From assembly GCA_947627005.1 (NCBI GenBank), contig CANQUJ010000011.1, positions 1-64,000 on the forward strand: a stretch of DNA of 64,000 nt, in the 5' to 3' direction. Position 1 is the first letter of the stretch. Each line of letters opens with the position of its first letter. The position numbers were made by a program, and so were the translations under genes. This DNA is from an uncultured Clostridia bacterium. GTDB lineage: Bacteria > Bacillota > Clostridia > Oscillospirales > Ruminococcaceae. This document shows, in pieces, positions 20,192 through 28,957 of this stretch. The notes below the pieces were generated by a model, which was given only the letters and a program-made list of their open reading frames with translations, ran no database searches and was not told the DNA's origin.

Positions 20192-20385
20192 AAAGCATCC
20201 CCCCTTTCGTTTTAGGTTAGGGAGGCGAGCCGCCCACGGCTCTCTGCAACGCTAATTCTACCACGTTTCGCGAAAAATGTCAATCCGGCGATAAAATAAA
20301 CCCCGGCCGAGGCTTTACAAGGCGGGAAATTTGTGATATAGTATATTACGAAGTGATTTTTTCAGCTGCGAAAGGAAGGTATATT

Positions 20386-20628
20386 ATGGCGACCAAAAAG
20401 CTTTATAAATCAAGAACTAACCGCGTTATCGCCGGGGTGTGCGCCGGGATCGCCGAGTTTTTCAACATCGACCCGACGATAGTCCGCGTGGTCTGGGCGA
20501 TACTTATCCTTTGCTTCGGGACCGGGATTTTGGCCTACATAATCTGCGCGCTCATCATTCCCGAAATGCCGGACGGCACCGTGATAGTCGAGGACGACAA
20601 GGACAGATTCGACGGCGGAGACTTCTGA
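20386..20628 (+). CDS. PspC-domain small membrane protein
   Basis: 80 residues: KKLYKSRTNRVIAGVCAGIAEFF is the PspC signature, followed by FNIDPTIVRVVWAILILCFG and a second membrane segment ending in IIPE. PspC proteins respond to envelope stress. GGAAGG precedes ATG 20386. It stands alone and ends at a terminator. Confidence 0.9.
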   Translation: MATKKLYKSRTNRVIAGVCAGIAEFFNIDPTIVRVVWAILILCFGTGILAYIICALIIPEMPDGTVIVEDDKDRFDGGDF

Positions 20629-20653
20629 AAATTTCTGAAAAATATAAAAACTT

Positions 20654-20685
20654 CCTCCCGGTTTGCGGCCGGGAGGATTTTGTTC
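20654..20685. terminator. Bidirectional terminator between pspC-like gene and DUF6171 gene
   Basis: CCTCCCGG (20654-20661) pairs with CCGGGAGG (20669-20676), followed by ATTTTGTT. Confidence 0.75.
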
Positions 20686-20960
20686 TATTCAATTTCCGCC
20701 CAAAAGTGTTCTGCGCTCGGGCAATAGTTCTTTTTGGTCGCCGCCCGAAGCTCGACAAAGCAGCCGCACTCTCTGCAAATGCCGTTTTCGAGATTTTTGC
20801 AGCTTTTGCAGATCTCAAGCCGTCGCGAGTATTCGCCGTCGGGCGTTTTGGTGTCCTCGGGTATCAGCGAAATAAGCTCGCCGACCTTTTTATAGAGCCC
20901 GTCCGGGTCGATATCGAGCAAAAGGCAGCGCTTGCAGATCGGTTTGCCCTCGATCAGCAT
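20685..20960 (-). CDS. DUF6171 family Cys-rich protein
   Basis: 91 residues with a CKRCLL start, a CKSC..CRECGCFVELRA centre and a late YCP, a pattern that suggests a zinc-ribbon-like protein of the DUF6171 family. Function unknown. Its ATG overlaps the end of the GH51 gene (ATGCTGA), so it is translated as the second gene of that unit. Confidence 0.75.
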   Translation of the reverse strand: MLIEGKPICKRCLLLDIDPDGLYKKVGELISLIPEDTKTPDGEYSRRLEICKSCKNLENGICRECGCFVELRAATKKNYCPSAEHFWAEIE

Positions 20961-22423
20961 AGCTCGATCGAGACGACCGAGCAGGCCGGAAGCTTAAAGC
21001 AGAGCTTTTCGCCGCTAAGACTTACGGCGTAATCCTTCGGCGAAACCGCGTCGGGGCGGTCGAAGTCGTTGAGGGCGTCGTACTTCGCCGTGAGGATCTT
21101 CGCGGAGGCGCTTTTATATTCGGCGCGCGGGATAGCGCAGTCGATGTCGAAGTCTTCGCAGAGCGAGGCGTTCGAGACGGTTATGTGCATCTTTCCCTCC
21201 GCGTCGACCGAGACGGACTGCGAGATCGCGGGGAATTTGCCGTCTTTCGCTTCAAGCTCGACATTCTCGCAGCTCGAATATACGAGGTCGGCCTCCATAT
21301 GATCTTTATACATATCGAAGACGTGATATGTCGGGGTCTTGATCATCTTTTCGCCCTCGGTCAATATTATCGCCTGCAAAACGTTTACCATCTGGGCGAT
21401 GTTCGCCATCTTGACCCTTGCGGAATGTTGGTTGAAGAGGTTGAGGTTTATCGAGGCCAAAACAGCATCGCGCATGGTGTTCTGCTGATATAAGAACCCG
21501 GGGTTGGTGCCCTCTAAAACGTCGGTCCAGATTCCCCATTCGTCGACTATAAGGCCGATCTTCTTGTCGTTGTCATAGCGCTGCATTATGCCCTCTTGGC
21601 CTTTGAGGATCCTCTCCATAAACCAAGTGTGCTGCAAGGTGTTGTAGTATTCTTCCTCGTCGAATTTCACCGAATCGCCCTTGTGCTGCCACTGATTCGT
21701 CGGGACGGTATAGTGGTGGAGCGAAAGCCCCTGCATCTGCCACGGGCCGACGTTTTTCATCATCGTATCCGTCCAGTTGACGTCGTTCGAGTTAGGGCCG
21801 CAGGCGATCTGCTGCTCGGCGCCGCGAACAAAGCAGTGGAACTGTTTATAGAGGCTTGAATAGTAGTCGGCGTTCATCTCGCCGCCGCAGCCCCAGTTTT
21901 CGTTGCCGATTCCGACGTACTTGACTTTCCACGGCTTTTCGCGGCCGTTTTTCTTTCTAAGCTCGGTCATCGGGCTCTCGTTCGCCGAGGTCATGTATTC
22001 AAGCCACTCCGCGGCCTCCTGAACCGTTCCGGAGCCTACGTTTACCGCAACGTAAGCCTCGCAGCCGACCTGCTCGCAGAAATCCAAAAATTCATGGGTG
22101 CCGAAGGAGTTGTCCTCGGTGACTCCGCCCCAGTGGATATTTACTATCTTTTTTCTGCTTTCTTTCGGGCCGATGCCGTCGCGCCAGTGGTATGTATCGG
22201 CAAAGCAGCCGCCCGGCCAGCGGCAGACGGGAAGTTTTATCGCCTTAAGCGCCTCGACTACGTCGTTTCTTATCCCCCTTGTGTTGGGAATGGGCGAGTC
22301 TTCGCCGACGTAGATTCCGCCGTATATGCAGCGGCCGAGGTGCTCGGTGAAGTGGCCGTAAATTTCTTTATTGATTTTTGATATTCTGTTGGTTTTGTCG
22401 ATCGTCATTTTTAAGGTTGACAT
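20954..22423 (-). CDS. GH51 alpha-L-arabinofuranosidase
   Basis: 489 residues, close to the usual 500. The N-terminal KINKEIYGHFTEHLGRCIYGGIYV and RWPGGCFADTYHWRDGIGP are family hallmarks. The acid/base E175 is in GNENWGCGG and the nucleophile E295 in VDEWGIW. No signal peptide, so it acts in the cytoplasm on arabinose-decorated xylo-oligosaccharides taken up after extracellular hydrolysis, for example by GH10. GGAGG precedes the ATG. Confidence 0.95.
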   Translation of the reverse strand: MSTLKMTIDKTNRISKINKEIYGHFTEHLGRCIYGGIYVGEDSPIPNTRGIRNDVVEALKAIKLPVCRWPGGCFADTYHWRDGIGPKESRKKIVNIHWGGVTEDNSFGTHEFLDFCEQVGCEAYVAVNVGSGTVQEAAEWLEYMTSANESPMTELRKKNGREKPWKVKYVGIGNENWGCGGEMNADYYSSLYKQFHCFVRGAEQQIACGPNSNDVNWTDTMMKNVGPWQMQGLSLHHYTVPTNQWQHKGDSVKFDEEEYYNTLQHTWFMERILKGQEGIMQRYDNDKKIGLIVDEWGIWTDVLEGTNPGFLYQQNTMRDAVLASINLNLFNQHSARVKMANIAQMVNVLQAIILTEGEKMIKTPTYHVFDMYKDHMEADLVYSSCENVELEAKDGKFPAISQSVSVDAEGKMHITVSNASLCEDFDIDCAIPRAEYKSASAKILTAKYDALNDFDRPDAVSPKDYAVSLSGEKLCFKLPACSVVSIELC

Positions 22424-22452
22424 AAAATTCCTCCTTTAATGTTCTTGTTGAT

Positions 22453-22481
22453 ATTTTACACTCTCGCAGCCCCGCTGTCAA
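22453..22481 (-). promoter_or_regulatory. Promoter of the GH51 gene
   Basis: Minus strand TTGACA (22476-22481), 17-base spacer, TAAAAT (22453-22458), about 30 bases before the ATG. Confidence 0.65.
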
Positions 22482-22568
22482 TCCGTTTTAACAAGGTTTT
22501 TTGATAAATCGTATGATTTCGGCTTTTAAGAGCGAGATATTTTCGGCGAAATTTTTTTGAAAAAGCGG

Positions 22569-22890
22569 TTGACAAAGCCGCCGCGCGGTGATATAATAAC
22601 GAAAAATTTAAAGGCAACGACGAAGACGGATCGCTTTATTCCGCGCTTTACAGAGAATCGGGGTGGGTGTAAGCCCGATAGGCGCCAAAGCATATCACAT
22701 CACTTCCGAGCCGAAGGTCCGAGCCGCGAAAGCGGAGTAGGCGCCTTCCGCGTCTGCGCGTTACAGCAGAAAGCTTTATATTTTAGAGCTATGAGCGGCG
22801 GGGTTCCCCGCAATTTGAGTGGTACCGCGGGTACATGACAAAGTTGTTATGTCTCGTCTCAAAGAAATTTGAGGCGGGATTTCTTTTATT
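22569..22890 (+). promoter_or_regulatory. T-box leader, Ile (AUC) specifier, with promoter
   Basis: A consensus promoter TTGACA (22569-22574), 17 bases, TATAAT (22592-22597) starts a leader with the T-box hallmarks: AGAGA and GGGTGGGTG in the upper Stem I, a specifier context ACATCACTTCCGAG in which the codon ATC falls at 22699-22701, and the antiterminator sequence TGAGTGGTACCGCGGG (22816-22831). A terminator follows: CTCGTCTCAAA (22853-22863) pairs with TTTGAGGCGGG (22868-22878), then ATTTCTTTTATTT. The same specifier context with TTC is found in the pheS leader of this window, supporting the reading. Uncharged tRNA-Ile would turn on the gene at 22923. Confidence 0.85.
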
Positions 22891-22922
22891 TCAATTATTC
22901 TTTATGACAAAGGGGAGTTTTT

Positions 22923-25199
22923 ATGAGCACTAACACCGCTGAAACCCGACTTTACGAGATGGCGGCGAGGATCCGCGAAATGCGCGAGATCATGGGCTGG
23001 AGCACGGCGGAAATGGCCGAAAAGACCGAAGTTACCGAGGCGGAGTATCTTGAATACGAAAACGCCGAGGCCGACCTTCCGTTTACGTTTATCCACAAAT
23101 GCGCCCTCGCGTTCGAGATCGACCTTACCGACCTTTTAGAGGGTCGGACAGCCGCCCGACTTTCAAGCTATACCTTGACCCGCAAGGGGCAGGGGCAGGT
23201 CACCGCTCGCGAAAAGGGGATAGACATCGCCAACCTTGCGCCGAAGTTTCGCAACAAGATCGCCGAGCCCTATTGGGTAAAATACGAATACAGCGAGGCC
23301 CAGCAGAATATTCCCATCCACCTTACAAAGCACAGCGGGCAGGAGTTCGACATCGTAATCTCGGGCAGCCTTAAGGTTCAGGTAGGAAGCCACATCGAGG
23401 TATTGACCGAGGGGGACAGCATTTATTACAATTCCTCGACCCCTCACGGAATGATCGCCGTCGGCGGAAGCGACTGCGTTTTCGTGGCGGTAGTTCTTCC
23501 GGGCGAAGACGCCGAGGAGGAGACGGTCAGAACCTCGGTAATTCAGGCCAACCGCCCCGAAAAGAACACGCTTTTGTGCGAAAAGTTCGTCGACACCGAA
23601 GAGGACGAGACCGGCAAACTTAAGAGCATAAAATTCAAGAACACCGAAAGCTTTAACTTCGGGTTCGACTGCGTAGACGCCATCGCCGACAAATACCCCG
23701 AAAAGCTCGCGATGGTCCACCTTGACAAACACAAGGTCGAGCGCAGATTTACCTTTAAAGACATCAAGCGCGCCTCGAACCAGACCGCAAACTACTTCAA
23801 ATCCCTCGGGATCAAGAGGGGGGACAGGGTAATGCTCGTATTAAAGAGGCACTACCAGTTCTGGTTCGCGATGACGGCGCTTCACAAGCTCGGCGCGGTG
23901 GCGATCCCCGCGACCAACCAGCTTAAAGAGCACGACTTCGAGTATCGCTTTAACAGCGCGACCGTCTCGGCTATCCTTTGCACCGCCGACGGCGACGTCG
24001 CCGATATCGCCGAGCGCGCGGCCGAAAAATGCCCGAGCGTTAAGACGAAAATTCTCGTCGGCGGCGCGAAAGAGGGTTGGCACGACTTCGACAACGAATA
24101 CCCGCTGTTTACCGGAAAGTTCGAGCGCCCCGAAGACTGCTCTGCGGGCAGCGATATGGCGCTTATGTTCTTCACCTCCGGCACCACCGGCAACCCGAAG
24201 ATGGCCGCCCACGCCCATACATACGCCCTCGGGCACTTTGTCACCGCGAAATACTGGCACTGCTGCGAGCGCGACGGTCTTCACCTTACGATCTCCGACA
24301 CCGGCTGGGGAAAATCCCTTTGGGGCAAGCTGTACGGCCAGTGGCTTTGCGAGGGCGCGGTCTTCGTCTACGACTTCGACAAGTTCGACGCCGCCGATAT
24401 CCTGCCGCTCTTCAAAAAATACAATATAACCACCTTCTGCGCTCCGCCGACTATGCTTAGAATGATGATAAAGGAAGACCTCTCGGTCTACGACCTTTCT
24501 TCTATCCACCATATGACCACCGCGGGCGAGGCGCTTAACCCCGAGGTCGCGAAGCAGTTTAAACAGGCGACCGGGCTTGAAATAATGGAGGGCTTCGGCC
24601 AGACCGAGACCACCCTCGTCATCGGCAACCTCTACGGAGATATTCCGAAATACGGCTCGATGGGCAAGGCCTCGCCGCAGTACGACATCGACATCTTGGA
24701 CCCGGACGGAAATTCCTGCCCGAACGGCGAGGTCGGCGAGATCTGCATAAAAACCTCCGACGAGGTTCCGGTCGGGCTTTACAAAGAATACTACCTTAAC
24801 GAAGAGCTTACCAAAGAGGCTTGGCACGACGGCTACTACCACACCGGCGACACCGCCTGGCGCGATGAAGACGGCTACTTCTGGTATGTCTCGCGGGTCG
24901 ACGACGTCATCAAATCTTCCGGCTACCGAATCGGCCCGTTCGAGATCGAGAGCGTTATCATGGAGCTCCCCTATGTTTTGGAGTGCGGCGTTTCCGCAGT
25001 CCCGGACGAAATCAGAGGGCAAATCGTCAAGGCAAGCATCGTTTTGACCAAGGGAACGGTCGGCACCGACGAGCTTAAAAAAGAAATTCAGAACTACGTC
25101 AAGAGCCACACCGCGCCCTATAAATATCCTCGCGTCATCGCCTTCCGCGACGAGCTCCCGAAGACGATAAGCGGAAAGATCCAGAGGAACAAGCTTTAA
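22923..25199 (+). CDS. HTH-cupin-acyl-CoA synthetase (AMP-forming) fusion
   Basis: 758 residues in three parts. Residues 10-70 form a Cro/CI-type HTH (MAARIREMREIMGWSTAEMAE). About 105-200 is a cupin (HSGQEFDIVISGSLKVQVG, then STPHGMIAVG). From about 235 an adenylate-forming ligase follows: FTSGTTGNPKM near 416, SDTGWGKSLWGKLYGQW near 458, GFGQTETT, YHTGDTAWRDEDGY, and catalytic Lys in KTISGKIQRNKL at the end. The SDTGW motif is typical of medium-chain acyl-CoA synthetases, some of which favour butyrate, isobutyrate or 2-methylbutyrate. The T-box leader and the downstream Vor and ilvE genes suggest activation of branched short-chain acids. Substrate is inferred. Confidence 0.85.
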   Translation: MSTNTAETRLYEMAARIREMREIMGWSTAEMAEKTEVTEAEYLEYENAEADLPFTFIHKCALAFEIDLTDLLEGRTAARLSSYTLTRKGQGQVTAREKGIDIANLAPKFRNKIAEPYWVKYEYSEAQQNIPIHLTKHSGQEFDIVISGSLKVQVGSHIEVLTEGDSIYYNSSTPHGMIAVGGSDCVFVAVVLPGEDAEEETVRTSVIQANRPEKNTLLCEKFVDTEEDETGKLKSIKFKNTESFNFGFDCVDAIADKYPEKLAMVHLDKHKVERRFTFKDIKRASNQTANYFKSLGIKRGDRVMLVLKRHYQFWFAMTALHKLGAVAIPATNQLKEHDFEYRFNSATVSAILCTADGDVADIAERAAEKCPSVKTKILVGGAKEGWHDFDNEYPLFTGKFERPEDCSAGSDMALMFFTSGTTGNPKMAAHAHTYALGHFVTAKYWHCCERDGLHLTISDTGWGKSLWGKLYGQWLCEGAVFVYDFDKFDAADILPLFKKYNITTFCAPPTMLRMMIKEDLSVYDLSSIHHMTTAGEALNPEVAKQFKQATGLEIMEGFGQTETTLVIGNLYGDIPKYGSMGKASPQYDIDILDPDGNSCPNGEVGEICIKTSDEVPVGLYKEYYLNEELTKEAWHDGYYHTGDTAWRDEDGYFWYVSRVDDVIKSSGYRIGPFEIESVIMELPYVLECGVSAVPDEIRGQIVKASIVLTKGTVGTDELKKEIQNYVKSHTAPYKYPRVIAFRDELPKTISGKIQRNKL

Positions 25200-25687
25200 T
25201 GAATGCGATCCTGAGATATGCCTGTCCCGAGGACGCCGAGGCGGTCGGAAGGCTTCACTACACCTGCTGGCAGGAGACCTACCGGGGTCTTCTGCCCGAC
25301 GGCTATCTTGACAAAATGAGCCCCGAAAGGAGCGCGAAGATATTTCGCTCGACCGGCTGCCGCAACCTCATCGTCGCGATATGCGGCGGCGAGATAATCG
25401 GCGAATGCGGATTCGGCGCCTCGCGCGACGCGGATCTTGAAAACTGCGGCGAGATCCAGGGAATATATGTCCTGAAAAAATATCAGCGCCAAGGTATCGG
25501 CAGAAGGTTGATGTCGCTTTCTCTTGACAGGTTAAAATCCTACGGGTATGCTAAGGCGTGTCTTTGGGTGCTTAAAAGCAACGAAAATGCCAAGGAATTT
25601 TACCGTTCGGCAGGATTTTCGCCAGACGGCGCAGAAAAGGCGGTTCCGTTCAACGAGATAAGATATATAACCGATATCGAGAGGTGA
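25199..25687 (+). CDS. GNAT family N-acetyltransferase
   Basis: 162 residues with the acetyl-CoA binding motif A as YVLKKYQRQGIGRRLM and a following LWVLKSNENAKEFYRSAGF segment typical of GNAT proteins. The TAATG overlap with the ligase indicates coupled translation. Its acceptor is unknown; it might modify a protein of the cluster or simply hitch-hike. Confidence 0.85.
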   Translation: MNAILRYACPEDAEAVGRLHYTCWQETYRGLLPDGYLDKMSPERSAKIFRSTGCRNLIVAICGGEIIGECGFGASRDADLENCGEIQGIYVLKKYQRQGIGRRLMSLSLDRLKSYGYAKACLWVLKSNENAKEFYRSAGFSPDGAEKAVPFNEIRYITDIER

Positions 25688-25689
25688 AT

Positions 25690-26346
25690 ATGCACAGGGT
25701 AACTCTTTTCGCCGGGCATTACGGAAGCGGGAAGACCAATCTTGCGGTAAACTGGGCGATTATGCTTAAAAAAGAGCATGAGCGCGTGGTAATCGCCGAC
25801 CTCGACATCGTGAACCCCTATTTCAGAACCAAAGACTCCGCCGAGCTCCTCGAAAAAAGCGGGATAGAAGTGGTCTCGCCGGAATTTGCGAACTCTAACG
25901 TCGACCTTCCCGCCCTGCCGTCAGAGCTTTACGGAGTTGTTCAGCAGCGGGGAAGATTCGCGGTTTTGGATATCGGCGGCGACGACCGGGGGGCCTATGC
26001 CCTCGGAAGATTCGCGCCCTATATCCTTGAAGAAAACGACTACGAGATGATCTTCGTCGCTAACTTTATGAGGCCGCTCACCCGAACCCCCGAGGAAGCG
26101 CTTGAGGTTATGAGAGAGATCGAGGCCGCCGGGGGTATCCCATTTACCGCCATCGCGAACAACACCAATCTTTCAAAGCTCACCGACGAAGCGGTAATCC
26201 GCGAGGGGGAGGAAAAATCCGCCGAGCTTTCAAGACTTTGCGGGCTGCCGGTTTTGTTCACATCGGTCGAAAAAAATCTCGCCCGGGGGCTTGATTTAGA
26301 CGGCGTTTTGCCGATAGAATTGCAGAAGAAATACTATGATTTATAA
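25690..26346 (+). CDS. ParA/MinD-like P-loop ATPase of the Vor/Kor cluster
   Basis: 218 residues. The Walker A variant is GHYGSGKTN, followed by VIADLDIVNPYFRT and VLDIGGDDRGAYAL. Proteins of this type often precede 2-oxoacid:ferredoxin oxidoreductase genes in Clostridia (recalled association); the role is not established. The start at ATG 25690 is supported by GAGAGG; a GTG at 25684 lies on that site. It overlaps nothing but follows the GNAT stop by two bases. Confidence 0.75.
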   Translation: MHRVTLFAGHYGSGKTNLAVNWAIMLKKEHERVVIADLDIVNPYFRTKDSAELLEKSGIEVVSPEFANSNVDLPALPSELYGVVQQRGRFAVLDIGGDDRGAYALGRFAPYILEENDYEMIFVANFMRPLTRTPEEALEVMREIEAAGGIPFTAIANNTNLSKLTDEAVIREGEEKSAELSRLCGLPVLFTSVEKNLARGLDLDGVLPIELQKKYYDL

Positions 26347-26362
26347 AAACGGAGGTTGATTT

Positions 26363-26572
26363 ATGGCCAAGATCACATTCGCGACCGATATTTGTAAGGG
26401 CTGCGGGCTTTGCGTAAACGCCTGCCCGAGAAAGCTTATCGTTCTCGCAAAAGACAAAATCAACAAAAAGGGCCATTCGCCCGCCGAGATAACCGACCAA
26501 TCAAAGTGCATCGGCTGCGCCTGCTGCGCGGTTATGTGCCCCGACTGCGTTATCACGGTCGAAAAAGACTGA
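26363..26572 (+). CDS. vorD: Ferredoxin subunit of 2-oxoacid:ferredoxin oxidoreductase
   Basis: 69 residues with two [4Fe-4S] motifs, CKGCGLCVNACP and CIGCACCAVMCPDC. It passes electrons between the TPP/CoA site and free ferredoxin. It is the first of the D-A-B-C subunit genes. GGAGG precedes the ATG. Confidence 0.9.
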   Translation: MAKITFATDICKGCGLCVNACPRKLIVLAKDKINKKGHSPAEITDQSKCIGCACCAVMCPDCVITVEKD

Positions 26573-26585
26573 AAGGGGAGATATT

Positions 26586-27647
26586 ATGGCAAAGGTTTTG
26601 ATGAAGGGCAACGAGGCGATCGCCGAAGCCGCGATCCGCTCGGGCTGCCGCCACTATTTCGGATACCCGATAACCCCGCAGACCGAAGTCGCCGCCTATA
26701 TGGCGAAGAGAATGCCGAAGATAGGCGGAACCTTTTTGCAGGCAGAGAGCGAAATTTCCGCGATCAATATGGTCTACGGCGTTTCGTCGGCCGGGCTTAG
26801 GGTCATGACTTCTTCCTCGAGCCCCGGAGTTTCTCTTAAGCAAGAGGGGATATCCTACCTCGCGGGGTCGGATCTTCCGGCGCTTATCGTAAACGTACAG
26901 AGGGGCGGCCCCGGCCTCGGCGGAATACAGCCCTCGCAGTCGGATTACTTCCAGGCGACAAAGGGCGGCGGCCACGGCGACTATCACCTTATCGTTCTTG
27001 CGCCGGCCTCGGTTCAAGAGATGGCCGACCTTACCGCCAAGGCGTTCGACCTTTCGGACAAATACAGAATGCCCGCGATGCTTCTTGCCGACGGCACCAT
27101 CGGCCAGATGATGGAGCCGGTGGAATTGCCCGAAAAGATGAGCGAGGGCGGATTTGAAAAGCCCTGGGCGGTCACCGGGACCGAAAACAAGCGGGAGCAC
27201 AACATAATCAACTCGCTCTATCTCGTCCCCGAGCAGCTTGAAGACAAAAACCTCGAAAGATACGAAAGATACAAAGTAGTCGAGCAAAACGAGGTTATGT
27301 ACGAGGAATATATGACCGACGACGCCGACGTTGTAGTCGTCGCGTTCGGGATAGCGGCGAGGGTCTCTAAAAACGCGATTACCGCCGCGAGGGCGAAGGG
27401 GATAAAAGCCGGGCTTATCAGGCCGATAACCCTTTGGCCTTTCCCGAAAGAGGCGATAGCAAAGGCCGCCGAAAGGGCGAAGGGCTTTATTTCGGTAGAG
27501 CTCTCGATGGGCCAGATGATAGACGATATCCGCCTCGCCGAGGGCTGCAAAAAGCCGGTAACGCTTTGCAACAGGGTCGGCGGAATGATACCCTCGCCGG
27601 ACGAGGTTCTTAAAGCTATTGAAGACATGGAAGGAGGCGCTTTCTGA
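26586..27647 (+). CDS. 2-oxoacid:ferredoxin oxidoreductase alpha subunit, VorB/KorA type
   Basis: 353 residues. [50 protein letters not shown] and [18 protein letters not shown] match the subunit commonly annotated as the 3-methyl-2-oxobutanoate (2-ketoisovalerate) oxidoreductase VorB rather than pyruvate enzymes. The reaction is reversible: oxidative CoA-acylation of branched 2-oxo acids or, with reduced ferredoxin, reductive carboxylation of branched acyl-CoA. Direction is inferred from the T-box context as anabolic. Confidence 0.88.
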   Translation: MAKVLMKGNEAIAEAAIRSGCRHYFGYPITPQTEVAAYMAKRMPKIGGTFLQAESEISAINMVYGVSSAGLRVMTSSSSPGVSLKQEGISYLAGSDLPALIVNVQRGGPGLGGIQPSQSDYFQATKGGGHGDYHLIVLAPASVQEMADLTAKAFDLSDKYRMPAMLLADGTIGQMMEPVELPEKMSEGGFEKPWAVTGTENKREHNIINSLYLVPEQLEDKNLERYERYKVVEQNEVMYEEYMTDDADVVVVAFGIAARVSKNAITAARAKGIKAGLIRPITLWPFPKEAIAKAAERAKGFISVELSMGQMIDDIRLAEGCKKPVTLCNRVGGMIPSPDEVLKAIEDMEGGAF

Positions 27648-27648
27648 T

Positions 27649-28404
27649 ATGGCGACAGTATTTTCAAAGCCCAAGGCGCTTACCGACGCGCCGCTCCACT
27701 ATTGCCCGGGCTGCACCCACGGCATTATCCACCGCCTTGTCGCCGAGGCTATCGACGATTTGGGCATACTCGGCAAAACCGTCGGCGTTGCGCCGGTGGG
27801 CTGCGCGGTTATGGCCTATGACTACTTCTCCTGCGATATGGTAGAGGCCGCCCACGGAAGGGCCCCCGCCGTCGCGACCGGCCTTAAAAGGGCAATGCCG
27901 GACAGGATTATCTTCACATACCAGGGCGACGGCGACCTTGCCTCTATCGGCATGGCAGAGACTGTTCATGCCGCGACGAGAAACGAAAACATCACCGTTA
28001 TTTTCGTGAACAACGCGATCTACGGAATGACCGGCGGCCAGATGGCGCCGACCTCTTTGCCGGGGCAGGTCACGCAGACTTCGCCCTACGGCCGCGACGT
28101 CAAAACCGTCGGCTACCCGATAAGGGTCTGCGAGCTGCTTTCGGCTCTCGATGCGCCGGAATATATCGAAAGGGTCGCGGTAAACAACGTCAAAAACGTC
28201 TTAAACGCGAAAAGGGCGATCAAAAAGGCGTTCCAAAACCAGATCGAGGGCAAGGGCTTCTCGCTTATAGAGGTCGTCTCAAGCTGCCCGACAAACTGGG
28301 GAATGACCCCGCAAAAGGCGCTCGACTGGGTCGAGAGCGATATGATTCCCTATTATCCTCTCGGCGTCTATCGCGATAAATCGGCGAAGGAGGGCAAAGA
28401 ATAA
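27649..28404 (+). CDS. 2-oxoacid:ferredoxin oxidoreductase beta subunit (TPP-binding)
   Basis: 251 residues with the TPP motif [12 protein letters not shown]...[11 protein letters not shown] and Cys residues for the proximal [4Fe-4S] cluster (YCPGCTHG and further Cys). The ATG at 27649 follows the alpha stop directly, with AGGAGG upstream; longer in-frame readings lie inside the alpha gene. Confidence 0.92.
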   Translation: MATVFSKPKALTDAPLHYCPGCTHGIIHRLVAEAIDDLGILGKTVGVAPVGCAVMAYDYFSCDMVEAAHGRAPAVATGLKRAMPDRIIFTYQGDGDLASIGMAETVHAATRNENITVIFVNNAIYGMTGGQMAPTSLPGQVTQTSPYGRDVKTVGYPIRVCELLSALDAPEYIERVAVNNVKNVLNAKRAIKKAFQNQIEGKGFSLIEVVSSCPTNWGMTPQKALDWVESDMIPYYPLGVYRDKSAKEGKE

Positions 28405-28940
28405 TGTATACGCAGATTCTCATCGCCGGCTTCGGCGGGCAGGGCGTATTGTTCGCCGGAAAGGTTTTGGCCTATAAGGGCCTTACCGAAGAAAAACAGA
28501 TAAGCTGGCTGCCCTCATACGGCCCCGAAATGCGCGGCGGAACCGCCAACTGCTCGGTCATAGTAAGCGATACCCCGGTCGGCTCGCCGATAGTTCACGA
28601 GCCGGATATCCTCATCGTCATGAACCTTCCGTCGCTCGACAAATACGAGGGCGCGGTATCAAAGGGCGGCTACGCTTTCGTCGATTCCACCCTTATCGAA
28701 AGAAAGCTCGAAAGAACCGACGTCAAGGCGTTTTATATTCCCGCGACCAAGATGGCGCGCGACCTCGGAATCCCCACCCTTGCGAATATGATAATCGTCG
28801 GAAAGGTCATAAAAGAGACCGGCGTGGTGAGCATGGACGGCCTTAGAGACGCTTTGGCGAAGACGGTTTCGGCCAAGCACCAAGACCTTATCGACATCAA
28901 CCTTAAGGCCATCGAGGCGGGGTATAATTTTAAAGACTGA
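28404..28940 (+). CDS. 2-oxoacid:ferredoxin oxidoreductase gamma subunit
   Basis: 178 residues: ILIAGFGGQGVLFAGKVLAY at the start and LPSYGPEMRGGTANCSVIVS are diagnostic for the gamma (CoA-handling) subunit. Its ATG overlaps the beta stop (TAATG). It completes the DABC set. The operon probably ends here, since ilvE has a promoter of its own. Confidence 0.93.
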   Translation: MYTQILIAGFGGQGVLFAGKVLAYKGLTEEKQISWLPSYGPEMRGGTANCSVIVSDTPVGSPIVHEPDILIVMNLPSLDKYEGAVSKGGYAFVDSTLIERKLERTDVKAFYIPATKMARDLGIPTLANMIIVGKVIKETGVVSMDGLRDALAKTVSAKHQDLIDINLKAIEAGYNFKD

Positions 28941-28957
28941 TTTTTTCAGTTAAAGTA

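Larger units (their letters stand above)
19346..20310. repeat. Three tandem copies of a roughly 320-base type I toxin-antitoxin-like unit
   Basis: Units begin at about 19346, 19677 and 20006. Each has a plus-strand promoter, a short RNA ending in a hairpin near AATAACCG..CGGTTATT, a 25-codon membrane-peptide gene on the minus strand ending in that hairpin, its ribosome site, a 5' hairpin, and a minus-strand TTGACA-N17-TAGAAT/TAAAAT promoter. GC hairpins CCCCCGCC/GGCGGGGG with T-rich tails (19637-19675, 19966-20004) separate units; the third is decayed. Unit 3 combines the antitoxin half of unit 2 with the toxin leader of unit 1. Confidence 0.8.

Noticed and set aside
19346-20310. CRISPR array
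   Set aside because: Repeat units are about 320 bases with promoters and a peptide gene; no short repeats with unique spacers and no cas genes.
22694-22696. Alternative ATC as T-box specifier
   Set aside because: The ATC at 22699-22701 has the downstream context matching the pheS leader specifier; both would give Ile in any case.
23841-25109. 422-codon minus-strand frame opposite the CoA ligase
   Set aside because: Antisense shadow; the plus strand has all ligase motifs in order.
26553-27674. 373-codon minus-strand frame opposite the Vor alpha subunit
   Set aside because: Antisense shadow of a well-conserved subunit.
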